Source: Candidatus Binatia bacterium
Lineage (GTDB): Bacteria; Desulfobacterota; Binatia; UBA12015
Assembly (NCBI GenBank): GCA_029243485.1
Contig: JAQWRY010000086.1
Location: 620,001-684,000 of the forward strand
Length of the DNA: 64,000 nt
Reading direction: 5' to 3'
Position numbers and translations under genes: made by a program. This document shows positions 7,843 to 17,409 of this stretch, one piece after another; within the stretch, counting starts at the first letter, position 1; each line of letters opens with the position of its first letter. The notes beneath the pieces are model-generated. The model saw only the letters and a program-made list of their open reading frames with translations, searched no databases and was not told the DNA's origin.

Positions 7843-10281
7843 ATGATCCCGCAGAGCATCGTACAGGCCTACCTCCGCGTTCTTCTGAAGTACGGAAAGA
7901 TCATCAGCGTTATCGTCGCTGCGTTGACCCTGTTTTTCATGTGGTCACTGCGCGATATGCGCCTGAATACCGACTTCTTCGATTTCTACCCGCAGAAGCA
8001 CCCGTACATCAAAATCTACAACGAGTTCCGCCAGATGTTCGGTTCCGCGAACGTTCTGCAGATCATCGTCAAGAAGAAGGACGGCAGCACGATTTACAAC
8101 CCGGAGACCCTTCAGAAGGTCGATCGGGTCACGAAGTTCATCATCGAGACGAAGGGCGTCGTTCCCTACCAGATCCTCTCGATCGCTTCGCCGAAGATGA
8201 AGTCGATCAGCAACTATCGCGGACAGATTCAGGTGCGCGAGGTTTACTACCCAGGAGTGCCCAGTACCCAGGAAGACGCCGACCGCGTCAAATTCGCGGT
8301 CTACGCTACGAAGGGTATTCACGGTGTCTACACGGCCGAGGATGACTCGGCGGCGCTGGTGACCGCCGGGTTCTGGGAAGAAGATCTCGACTTCAACTAT
8401 CTGTTCGAACGATTACAGGAGTTGAAGGCGCAGGAGGTCGACGGCGAGCACGAGATCATGATCACGGGCTTCCCCTACCTGTTCACCTCGATCATGAGGT
8501 ACGCATACCAGGTCGGCGTGGTCTTTGGCTTGACGTTTGTCACCCTGGGCGTGTTGCTTTGGGTGTATTTCCGAACGTGGACGGGCATCTGGGTGCCCCT
8601 ATTTTCGGGAATTCTATCGAGTATCTGGGGACTCGCGTTCGGGGCCTTGATGGGCTTCAACCTCGATCCGCTGGTGCTCGTCATCCCGATTTTCTTGACG
8701 GCGAGAGCGCTCAGTCACTCTGTCCAATCGATGGATCGCTACCACGACGAGTACCACAAGTCGGGTGACAAAATGCAGGCGATCGTCGACTCTTACAGTG
8801 CTCTGTTCCCGCCGGCGATCGCATCGATCATCACCGACGGCATGGGCATTCTGCTCGTCGCCTTCGCACCGATCCCGCTGATCATGAAGGTCGCTCTGTT
8901 CGCGTCCTTCTGGATCATTTCGATCTTCATCAGCGTCGTGACGCTCCACCCGATCATCCTGCTCTACATCAACCCGCCGGCGACTCCGACGGCGGAGGAG
9001 GAGGCGGCGACCGAGAGGCTTTGGTCGGAGCGCTTCTACAAGTGGATTACGCTCAAGGTCGTCTTTGCCTCCGAGGGCAACAAGCGTTGGTACATGGTCG
9101 TGACGACGGGGGTCGTTGGCCTCATCTGCTTCTTCGTCGGGACGACGTACTTGAAGGTCGGTGACATGTCGCCGGGTGCAGCACTTCTGTTCCCCGATCA
9201 TCCCTACAATCAGGCCTACGACGAGCTGAACTCGAGCTTCCTCGGGGCGAGTCAGTTGATCGCGATCGCGGATGCGAAAGAGCCGGATCTCATCAAGAGC
9301 AAAGAGCCGCTCGAGTTGATGGAAGAGTACGGCATGGAGATGGAAGAGGTGGAAGGCGCCGCCATCTCCGTTTCCGTCGTGAACATCATCAAACAGCTGG
9401 CGAGGACCTATCGGGAGGGTGACCCCAAATGGGGCTACATTCCCGAGACGCCGCAGGAGATCGGCCAGCTCTTCTACGCATTCACGCAGTCGGGCCAGGC
9501 CGGAGATCTCGATCGCTTTGTCGACTCAGCCTACCAGTTCGGAACGGTGGTGACGCTGTTCCGCGGCCACTCGAACGCGATCATCTCGAACTCGATCGAG
9601 AAGGCCAAGGAGTTCGCACACCAAAACGAGACCGAGAACGTTCGGTTCCGTCTCGCGGGCGGCATGTTCGGCATCCTGGCCGCGGTCAACGAGAAGGTTG
9701 AAGAGAGCTACTGGGTCACGCTCATCACGGTGTGGTGTGTCGTCGCGATCTGCCTCTTCATGACCTACGGATCGGTCGTCTGTACGCTGATTCTGCTCGT
9801 GCCCGTCATCTTCGCGCAGTTCTTGTGCGAGACGGTGATGGTGATCTTCCGAATCGATCTGAATGTGAACTCGTTACCCGTTGCCGCGGCAGGTGCGGGG
9901 GTGGGCGTCGACTACGGCATCTATCATTTCAGTAGAATGTTGGACTGCTTCGACGAGGGGCGCGATATCGACGACGCCGTCGATTACGCGACCGCGACCA
10001 CCGGGAAGGCCATCATCTTCACGGCGACCACGATGTTCGCTGGGACGGTCTTCTGGTTCTTCTCGAGCCTCAAGTTCCAGGCGGAGATGGGGATTCTCCT
10101 CGCACTGCTGATGTCACTGAACACGTTCGGTGGCCTCGTCGTGGTTCCGTCGCTCGTGAAGATCATCCGCCCGAGCTTCCTGCTCAAACGGCGTGATGCA
10201 GCCCTCGAGCGGCTGGCGGCTGAAGGAAAGCCGCCGCCCGAGCCGTTCGATCCAACCAAGGAGTTTAGCTTCGTCCACTGA
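7843..10281 (+). CDS. RND/MMPL-family inner-membrane transporter
   Basis: At 812 residues with about 12 membrane segments, it has an N-terminal helix, a large periplasmic loop, a six-helix block, and a second copy of loop plus helices. The transmembrane motif AGVGVDYGIYHFSRML in the second half is the typical MMPL/RND GxxxD signature; the first half has the corresponding SHSVQSMDRYHDEYHKS segment. MMPL proteins move lipids or other hydrophobic molecules using the proton gradient, as in HpnN hopanoid export. Position next to DUF1302 and YCF48 suggests delivery of such a substrate to the outer membrane. The substrate is unknown. Confidence 0.92.
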   Translation: MIPQSIVQAYLRVLLKYGKIISVIVAALTLFFMWSLRDMRLNTDFFDFYPQKHPYIKIYNEFRQMFGSANVLQIIVKKKDGSTIYNPETLQKVDRVTKFIIETKGVVPYQILSIASPKMKSISNYRGQIQVREVYYPGVPSTQEDADRVKFAVYATKGIHGVYTAEDDSAALVTAGFWEEDLDFNYLFERLQELKAQEVDGEHEIMITGFPYLFTSIMRYAYQVGVVFGLTFVTLGVLLWVYFRTWTGIWVPLFSGILSSIWGLAFGALMGFNLDPLVLVIPIFLTARALSHSVQSMDRYHDEYHKSGDKMQAIVDSYSALFPPAIASIITDGMGILLVAFAPIPLIMKVALFASFWIISIFISVVTLHPIILLYINPPATPTAEEEAATERLWSERFYKWITLKVVFASEGNKRWYMVVTTGVVGLICFFVGTTYLKVGDMSPGAALLFPDHPYNQAYDELNSSFLGASQLIAIADAKEPDLIKSKEPLELMEEYGMEMEEVEGAAISVSVVNIIKQLARTYREGDPKWGYIPETPQEIGQLFYAFTQSGQAGDLDRFVDSAYQFGTVVTLFRGHSNAIISNSIEKAKEFAHQNETENVRFRLAGGMFGILAAVNEKVEESYWVTLITVWCVVAICLFMTYGSVVCTLILLVPVIFAQFLCETVMVIFRIDLNVNSLPVAAAGAGVGVDYGIYHFSRMLDCFDEGRDIDDAVDYATATTGKAIIFTATTMFAGTVFWFFSSLKFQAEMGILLALLMSLNTFGGLVVVPSLVKIIRPSFLLKRRDAALERLAAEGKPPPEPFDPTKEFSFVH

Positions 10282-10368
10282 CCGGAAGCCCCCTTCGGTG
10301 GGCCGATCCGACCTTTCGACCCGAATGGTTTGCGAAGAACCGCTTAAGGCAGGAGGCTTGGCTCGACC

Positions 10369-11372
<1,004 letters not shown>

Positions 11373-11376
<4 letters not shown>

Positions 11377-12116
11377 ACGCGATTCTCACCATCGCCAAGC
11401 GCGAGTTCTTCGCGTACTTCGGCTCGCCGACGGCGTACATCCTCTTGGCCGTCTATCTCGGCCTCACCGGATACTTCTTCTACAGCGATGTCGCCTTCTT
11501 CGTGACGTTCGGCGCGCAGTACCTCGCAACCGGTCTCTGGCGGTACGTCTTCATCGATTACCGGCTCGTCACGCTTCTCGTGATGCCGCTCGTCACGATG
11601 AGGTTGTTCGCCGAGGAGCGGAAGCTCGGCACGATCGAGCTTCTCTGGACGCTTCCCGTTCGCGACTACCAGATCATCCTCGGCAAGTTCCTCGCCGCCT
11701 GGGGCTTCTTCGGGGTCCTGGTGATGCTCGCACTGATTCCGTTCGGGGTGTTCTACGCATTCCATCCGTTCGAGTTGGGCCCGCCCGCGGCAGGCCTGCT
11801 GGGCCTGGTGTTGCTGGGCACGGCTTTCATTGCGTGTGGTCTCGCGGCATCGACGTTGAGTGAGAACCAGGTCGTTTCCGCGATGGTGACCTACGGGATC
11901 CTGGTTTTCTTCTGGTTCATGACCTGGAACGAAGCCGTCGGGAACGAGGAACTCATCCGCGTACTCACGCTGCTCTCCCTGTTCGATCACTATTACAGCT
12001 TCGCGACCGGCAAGATTCAGACGGTCGACATCATCTACTTCCTCTTCTTCATCTTCTTCTTCTTGTACGCTGGCCTCCGTTCGCTCCAGAGCCGTTCATG
12101 GCGGGGGGTCGCTTGA
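11373..12116 (+). CDS. ABC transporter permease, GldF-like
   Basis: A 247-residue integral membrane protein with six predicted helices, starting AILTIAKREFFAYFGSPTAYI, the hallmark opening of ABC-2/GldF permeases, and containing the RLFAEERKLGTIELLWTLPV block. It couples with the ATPase at its 5' end (4-nt overlap) and with the GldG-like gene at its 3' end. GldFG-type complexes were named from bacteroidete gliding but are widespread in non-gliding bacteria, where they appear to handle envelope material. No gliding machinery is visible here. Confidence 0.9.
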
Positions 12117-13513
12117 TCCCGAAGGGCGCACGGTGGCATCTCGCCGCGCTGGCGGTCGAACTCGGTCTGCTCGGCTTGATCGGCCTGTTCCTCATCGCGG
12201 TGGGGTACGCGCACAACGTGACCTTCGATCTCACGCCGACGAAGGAGCACACCCTCTCCGACCAGGCGCAGCGGACCGCGAAGCGCCTGGATCGCGACGT
12301 GATGGTTACCGCGTTCTACAACAGCCAGGATCAGGGTCGGGTTCGCTACTTGAAGGACCTGCTCCAAAAGTTCGAGCAGCTCAACTCGCACTTCAGTTTC
12401 AAGATGTACGATCTCGACCGGAGCCCGCTTCTCGCGAATCGCTACGGGATCGTGAGCTACAACTCCGGCGTCGTCGAAGATGCCGATCGCAAGCTCGTGG
12501 TTCGCGATCTCGCGGAACCGTCGCTGACGACCCACCTCATCAAGATCATCGAGGGGCTCGAGAGGACGGCGTTGTTCTCGACGGGCCACGGCGAGCGCGA
12601 TCCCGGCAATCCGGACGAGCGCGTCGGGCTCTCGCTCGTTGCGAAGGCGCTCGAGGCCGACAACTACCGGATCGAGCGCAGTAGCGACCTGCGCGGGGGG
12701 ATCCCCCAAGGCGTTGCCCTACTCGTCATCGCCGGTCCGAAGACCGATTTCACGGAAACCGAGATCACCGTGGTTCGTTCGTACATCGAACGGGGCGGGG
12801 GCGCGCTGATCCTGCTCGAGGCGGGTGCGCCCAAGCGGATTCAGGCGCTGGTAGAAGAGTACGGGGTCTTCCCCGGGAACGACCTGATCGTCGATGAGCG
12901 CAATCGGCTCTTCTTCGCCGATAGCTTTGCGCCGCAGGTCGCGTTCTTCAACGAGCAGATCCTGCCCTACACCGGTGCACCGCCCGCGGTACTGCCGCTG
13001 GCGCAGTCCGTCACGGTCGCGGCGCCGAAGGTGGAGGGGATCAGCAACGCACCGCTCGCGTTCACGGGCGCCGACACCTGGGCGGATGCCGAGCGTATCA
13101 GCGTAGAGAACGAGCAGCCGAAGTTCCGGGAAGGGATCGATCGAGTCGGCCCCGTCCCGGTCGCGGCCATCGCCCATGTCGCTGCAGCCTCGGATGCCCC
13201 GGTGGCGCCGGGGCGCGCGGACGCGAACGGCTCGGTGATCGTCGTGGGCGACGTGAGCTTCGCGACGAACCTGTACTCCGGCTCCCTCGGCAACAAGGAT
13301 CTCTTCCTCAACTTCTCGCACCTGGCTGCGCGGGCCGAAGCGCTCATCGCCGTGCGTGACAACGAGACCCCTGGAGGCACCTTCTCCCGGATCTATCTCA
13401 CCGCCGCCCAGGGACGAACCCTCTTCTGGTGCTCGGTGATCCTGCTGCCGGGAGCCGTTCTTCTCCTCGGCGGCTTCGTCGGATGGCGCCGGCGGCTCAG
13501 GACGGCCGGGTGA
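12098..13513 (+). CDS. GldG-like ABC-associated protein
   Basis: Residues 10-40 form an N-terminal membrane helix. The periplasmic part matches the GldG/ABC_transp_aux family: VTFDLTPTKEHTLSDQAQ, VMVTAFYNSQDQGR, ALFSTGHGERDPGNPDE and the GGGALILLEAGAPKR block. A C-terminal helix (WCSVILLPGAVLLLGGFVGW) anchors the second end. At 471 residues it is of usual length. The ATG at 12098 lies inside the permease gene; the TTG at 12113 that overlaps the permease stop is an alternative. It completes the ATPase/permease/auxiliary triad. Confidence 0.88.
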   Translation: MAGGRLIPKGARWHLAALAVELGLLGLIGLFLIAVGYAHNVTFDLTPTKEHTLSDQAQRTAKRLDRDVMVTAFYNSQDQGRVRYLKDLLQKFEQLNSHFSFKMYDLDRSPLLANRYGIVSYNSGVVEDADRKLVVRDLAEPSLTTHLIKIIEGLERTALFSTGHGERDPGNPDERVGLSLVAKALEADNYRIERSSDLRGGIPQGVALLVIAGPKTDFTETEITVVRSYIERGGGALILLEAGAPKRIQALVEEYGVFPGNDLIVDERNRLFFADSFAPQVAFFNEQILPYTGAPPAVLPLAQSVTVAAPKVEGISNAPLAFTGADTWADAERISVENEQPKFREGIDRVGPVPVAAIAHVAAASDAPVAPGRADANGSVIVVGDVSFATNLYSGSLGNKDLFLNFSHLAARAEALIAVRDNETPGGTFSRIYLTAAQGRTLFWCSVILLPGAVLLLGGFVGWRRRLRTAG

Positions 13514-14085
13514 CCGCCGTGCAGGAGATTCACGACACCCCGTTCGGGGCCCGCCGTGGGTTCTTCCTGGGGCTTGTCGCGCTCGCGACTCTGCTCGGGA
13601 TCGTGGTCGTGGTGGACGTGCTGCCGCGGGTAAATCCACCCCCGCCGAAAGTAGAAGGGGAACCGTTCCTTCCGGCGGGAATCGGGCCGATCCAAGCGAT
13701 CGACGTCGTCCGGGGGCGAAAGGATTTTCGCCTCGAGAATGCAGGCGGCACCTGGGAAATGCTCGACCAGGGAGAGCGCTCGGACATCGGCAACGAGCGG
13801 GTCGCCGAGTTCATGGCCGAGATCACAGATCTCGTGGAAATCATCGATATCGGTCCTGTTTCGGAGCTCTCCCCGGCCGACTTCGGGCTCGACCATCCCC
13901 GTGAGCGAGTGGTCCTCCACCCGGAGGACGGGCGAGAGATCCAGATCCTACTCGGAGACCGTAATCCCCCATTGACGGGGATCTACATTGAGGTATTGCC
14001 AGGGGAGCACGTGGTTCTGGTCGGAGCGGTGCTCCTGCTGGAAATCGACCAACTCGCCGCCCTGGCGAGTGCCCAGGCACCATGA
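13510..14085 (+). CDS. DUF4340 domain protein with N-terminal membrane anchor
   Basis: The GTG at 13510 overlaps the GldG stop as GTGA, indicating translational coupling; longer in-frame starts inside gldG are less likely. The 191-residue product has one membrane helix (FFLGLVALATLLGIVVVVDVLP), then a periplasmic beta-rich region with GTWEMLDQGERSDIGNERVAEFMAEITDL, typical of DUF4340. This family commonly follows GldG-like genes. The enzymatic role, if any, is unknown. Confidence 0.82.
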   Translation: MTAVQEIHDTPFGARRGFFLGLVALATLLGIVVVVDVLPRVNPPPPKVEGEPFLPAGIGPIQAIDVVRGRKDFRLENAGGTWEMLDQGERSDIGNERVAEFMAEITDLVEIIDIGPVSELSPADFGLDHPRERVVLHPEDGREIQILLGDRNPPLTGIYIEVLPGEHVVLVGAVLLLEIDQLAALASAQAP

Positions 14086-14167
14086 AACCCCGACCACAGC
14101 GGTCTCCCTCTTGACGGCGGACCGCGCGCAGCACGACTCGTACAATCTCAGATGGAGGTATCTGCAC

Positions 14168-15469
14168 ATGCTCGATAGTCGTTGGTTCGTAGCGCTGACC
14201 GCAGCCGCGGTCCTCGCCTCCCCTGCTCTCGCCCTCGCTGAAGGACAACCATTGCCTGAGGGCGCATGGAAGCTCTCGAAGGACAACTGGCAGAAGGCCG
14301 AGAATCTCCTGCCGGACCCGGTACTCAAGCGGGTCAAAGCGGGTGATTACACCTTCACCGTCGTTCCTCTCGACGACCAGAAGTTCAAGGAAAACTACAC
14401 CGCGAACTACTGGGCCGCGTCCGAGGCCAACGAAGGCAAGTACGAGCTCGACGCCGAGACGTGTGCAATCAGCAACAAGGAGACCGGCGAGACCCCCGAT
14501 CACATCTGGGGCAAGCCGTTCCCGCGCATCGACCCGAAGGATCCCACAGCGGCCTGTAAGGTTGCGTGGAACTTCTACCTGGCCAACCAGATGGGTGAGG
14601 GTGTCGGCGCGACATTTACGCTGAATGGCATCGACCGCAACGGTGAGTTCCGCCGCATCAAGATGTGGCTGCACGCGAACTCGTACATGGGCCGTACGGT
14701 GAAGGACGAAGAAAACCCGGAGAAGCTTCGCGTCACGACGATGTCGCACGCGATGGAGCCGGCGGACGCCGAGGGCGTGAACATCCTCTCGCAGCAGCTC
14801 AACGAGTGGGATGCGCAGGACAACATCTGGGCGTACCTCCCGCAGATGCGTCGCGCGCGTCGCGTGAACGCGGCAACGCGTTCCGACCCCATCGCCGGCC
14901 TGGACATCTTCTCCGATGACCTGAACTGCTACGCGGGCAAAGTCGAGTACTATAAGTGGAAGATCGTCGGCGAACAGAAGATCTTCGCCCCGGTGATCGG
15001 CCCCTACGCGCTGAAGCAGATCAAGACGAAGGAAGAGGGCAAGATGGATGTGCCCATTCCGTACCTGCGCGGCGGCTACGAGACGCCTGGCAACGAGGGC
15101 GCGCCCTGGCAGATCACCGAGAACCTCGTGCTCGTCGAGCGCCCGGTCTGGAAGATCGAGGGTGAGTCGACCGACCCGTACTACAACTTCGGTAAGGTCA
15201 TCATGTACATCGACAAGGACATGAGCCGCATCTACTGGAAGAACGTGCACAACCGTGCGGGTGAGTATTTCTACACCGCCATGTGCTCGTACCACTTCTC
15301 GAAGAGCGACGACGGCGAATTCGGCACCACCACACCGAACATGGTGATGGGCGTGAACGACAAGACCGATCGCGCGGCTCTGGGCGGGCGCTACGCCTCG
15401 CAGTTCATTGACCGCAACATGGATCCGTCGCAGTTCTCGCTGCGAGCCCTGTCGCGCTTGAGCGACTAG
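14168..15469 (+). CDS. DUF1329 family exported protein
   Basis: The ATG at 14168 has GGAGG upstream and precedes a signal peptide (WFVALTAAAVLASPALALA). The 433-residue protein carries DUF1329 hallmarks: PLPEGAWKLSKDNW, VWKIEGESTDPYYNFGK, and the long central strand region. DUF1329 is related to LolA/LolB-like lipid-binding folds and almost always pairs with DUF1302. Here it is separated from its DUF1302 partner by the ABC/GldG block rather than lying beside it. It ends at the shared terminator 15488-15527. It probably acts as the periplasmic or outer-membrane lipid chaperone of the locus (inference). Confidence 0.9.
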   Translation: MLDSRWFVALTAAAVLASPALALAEGQPLPEGAWKLSKDNWQKAENLLPDPVLKRVKAGDYTFTVVPLDDQKFKENYTANYWAASEANEGKYELDAETCAISNKETGETPDHIWGKPFPRIDPKDPTAACKVAWNFYLANQMGEGVGATFTLNGIDRNGEFRRIKMWLHANSYMGRTVKDEENPEKLRVTTMSHAMEPADAEGVNILSQQLNEWDAQDNIWAYLPQMRRARRVNAATRSDPIAGLDIFSDDLNCYAGKVEYYKWKIVGEQKIFAPVIGPYALKQIKTKEEGKMDVPIPYLRGGYETPGNEGAPWQITENLVLVERPVWKIEGESTDPYYNFGKVIMYIDKDMSRIYWKNVHNRAGEYFYTAMCSYHFSKSDDGEFGTTTPNMVMGVNDKTDRAALGGRYASQFIDRNMDPSQFSLRALSRLSD

Positions 15470-15487
15470 GACTCACCGCAGGAATGC

Positions 15488-15527
15488 AAAAAGGGCGCGT
15501 GGGCCATCCGGCTCGCGCGCCCTTTTT
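15488..15527. terminator. Bidirectional intrinsic terminator
   Basis: A 12-bp perfect stem (15488-15499 with 15516-15527) has A5 on one side and T5 on the other, so it can stop both the DUF1329 transcript and the convergent mrp transcript. Confidence 0.9.
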
Positions 15528-15543
15528 CGTTTCCGGATCTCGT

Positions 15544-16653
15544 TCAGGCCGCGCGCGAGATTTCAGAGGCGATCTGACGGAACTGCTGCGTGACCGGGCT
15601 GTCCGGCTGAGCTTCGACGATCGGCACGCCAGCGTCTCCCTGCGCGCCGACTCCGGCGACGAGGCCGATGCGCCCGAGGAAGGGGATCGCCAGTTCGCTC
15701 GCCAGCTTCTCGCCGCCGTCGCGGCCGAAGACGTCGGTTTCATGTCCGCACGCCGTGCAGGTGTGTCCGCTCATGTTCTCGACCAGCCCGATGACGGGTA
15801 CGTTAACCTGGTTGAACATCTTCACGCCGCGGCGGACGTCGGCGAGGGCGACTTCCTGCGGAGTCGTGACGATCACACCGCCGTTCATCGCGAGCTGCTG
15901 CGCGAGTGTCAGCTGGACGTCGCCGGTCCCCGGCGGCAAGTCGAGAACGAGATAGTCGAGCTCGCCCCATTCGACGTTCTTGATGAACTCGGCAACGAGC
16001 TTGGTCACCATCGGTCCGCGCCAGATGACGGGCTTATCCTTCTCGATGAAGAAGCCCATCGAGATCATCCGCAGGCCGTGGGCCTCCACGGGGGTGATCC
16101 GGCGCTCCTCGGTGACGACGGGCTGGGCAGTCTCGGTTCCCATCAGGAGGGGGGCGCTGGGGCCGTAGACATCCGCATCCAGGAGGCCCACCTGTCCGTA
16201 TTTTCGCAGGGCGAGAGCCAGATTGGCCGCCACGGTCGATTTCCCAACGCCGCCCTTCCCACTGGCGACGGCGATGATGTTCTTCACGCCGGGGATGGGC
16301 TGCGGGCCCCGCGGGCCGGATGTGACGGGGTTCTGGTCGCCGTGGGAATGACCGGCGTGGCTCTCGGCGGGCTGCTGGGGCGTCCCTCCCTGCGGCTGAG
16401 CTGCCTGGGGGGCGAGTTCGCTCACGATCTCCAGGGCGCCGGCACCCGGCAAATTTGCGACGGTCGCTTCGATGTCGGGGCGTATTTTGCCGACCAGGTC
16501 GGGATCACCGGCCGGGGGCGCCACGACGATGCGGATGCCCCCCTCGTCGACCTGGATGTCGCGAATGATGCCGAATGAGACGATATCCCTGGAAAAACCA
16601 GGGTATCTCACCCCTTTCAGGGCCTCGAGAACCTCTTCCGACGACAGCGCCAT
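15544..16653 (-). CDS. mrp: Mrp/ApbC/NBP35 P-loop iron-sulphur cluster carrier
   Basis: The start is the ATG opening LSSEEVLEALKGVRYPGF, the conserved DUF59/MIP18 N-terminal domain; the frame extends 31 codons upstream without support. A His-rich linker (HAGHSHGDQ) leads to the ATPase domain: deviant Walker A SGKGGVGKST, DADVYGPSAP, VLDLPPGTGDVQL and near the end ENMSGHTCTACG, whose CxxC bridges the Fe-S cluster in the dimer. It acts in the cytoplasm to load Fe-S clusters into apoproteins, relevant for the many haem/Fe-S enzymes nearby. It is monocistronic and convergent with DUF1329. Confidence 0.95.
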   Translation of the reverse strand: MALSSEEVLEALKGVRYPGFSRDIVSFGIIRDIQVDEGGIRIVVAPPAGDPDLVGKIRPDIEATVANLPGAGALEIVSELAPQAAQPQGGTPQQPAESHAGHSHGDQNPVTSGPRGPQPIPGVKNIIAVASGKGGVGKSTVAANLALALRKYGQVGLLDADVYGPSAPLLMGTETAQPVVTEERRITPVEAHGLRMISMGFFIEKDKPVIWRGPMVTKLVAEFIKNVEWGELDYLVLDLPPGTGDVQLTLAQQLAMNGGVIVTTPQEVALADVRRGVKMFNQVNVPVIGLVENMSGHTCTACGHETDVFGRDGGEKLASELAIPFLGRIGLVAGVGAQGDAGVPIVEAQPDSPVTQQFRQIASEISRAA

Positions 16654-16964
16654 GGCTCTTAACGGTAGCCGACCCCCCCCCTGCAGCAACCCCCATCGGG
16701 CCGCTAACCCGGCAAAGTGCGCCGCATTGATAACGCTATAGTTCATTTCGTGACGGTCCGCGGGAGACCGATTTGCCGTGAATGCAGGGTTTTTGCGATG
16801 GCATCTACGTTGCAGAGAGCCACATCGACAACGAGGTCACGGATGGCCTTTCAGAATCTGGTTCGGGGGTGGCGGTAGTACCCGCCACTCTGAAGCGAAT
16901 ACCAGGGCACGGAACATGGGGCGGCAGGGAGCCGTCCTAGTCGCAGATACCAAGGAGTGAATCG
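16654..16964. other. Intergenic region upstream of mrp and HTH gene
   Basis: This 311-bp divergent gap has a locally AT-rich stretch (about 16728-16750, containing TATAGTT) that may hold promoter elements, and an 8-bp hairpin at 16868-16889 in the HTH leader. AAGGAG at 16951-16956 is the ribosome binding site for the HTH gene. No protein or RNA gene can be supported. Confidence 0.4.
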
Positions 16965-17249
16965 ATGATGGAAGCTGCATACATGGAGGACCAAGGCATG
17001 TTGGAAGAACTCACGGGCGGGGAAATCCGCGAGCTTAGAAAGCGCCTGGGTCTCACCCAGGAAGAGTTCGCTCACGCAGTCGCCGTGACCTTTTCAACGG
17101 TCAACCGTTGGGAGAACGGTCACGCCAAGCCGAGCAAGCTGGCTCGTCGCGCCATCGGGGCGTTGGCGGCCCGCAAGCCAAGCGCACCTTCGGAGAGTCA
17201 GACCATCGATGAGATGGCTGGCCAACGTAGCTTCGGCAACGGCGAGTAG
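16965..17249 (+). CDS. Small XRE/YiaG-type helix-turn-helix protein
   Basis: A 94-residue protein with one HTH_3 domain (about 18-70): GEIRELRKRLGLTQEEFAHAVAV, then VNRWENGHAKPSKLAR as recognition helix and following turn. An in-frame ATG at 17001 also has GGAGG upstream, so two starts are possible. No toxin gene or other partner is adjacent, so antitoxin status is not supported; it is probably a local transcriptional regulator. The 13-mer CAACGTAGCTTCG from its last codons recurs just after the stop. Confidence 0.85.
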   Translation: MMEAAYMEDQGMLEELTGGEIRELRKRLGLTQEEFAHAVAVTFSTVNRWENGHAKPSKLARRAIGALAARKPSAPSESQTIDEMAGQRSFGNGE

Positions 17250-17284
17250 CAGGAGCGCATTCCCAACGTAGCTTCGATTCGCTA

Positions 17285-17320
17285 ATGGCTGGTCCGGATG
17301 GATTCATCCGGACCGGCCAT
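17285..17320. terminator. Long hairpin, probable terminator between convergent genes
   Basis: A 16-bp stem with GATT loop and one G:U pair (17285-17300 with 17305-17320). There is no strong T-run, so termination strength is uncertain, but the position 36 bp after the HTH gene and before the convergent lipoprotein gene fits a terminator. Confidence 0.6.
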
Positions 17321-17409
17321 GCGGATTGCCGGCTGCAACACGATGGTTGCGCTCGGATCAGCGCAGTCGGGCGGAGTGGCCGCGCGTCGACGCCGTTAAC
17401 CGTTATGCG

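Noticed and set aside
16778-16960. Small frame in the mrp/HTH gap
   Set aside because: No Shine-Dalgarno and no recognisable sequence; overlaps the HTH leader hairpin.
16965-17249. HigA-type antitoxin of a toxin-antitoxin pair
   Set aside because: No toxin-sized gene lies adjacent; the neighbours are mrp and a lipoprotein.
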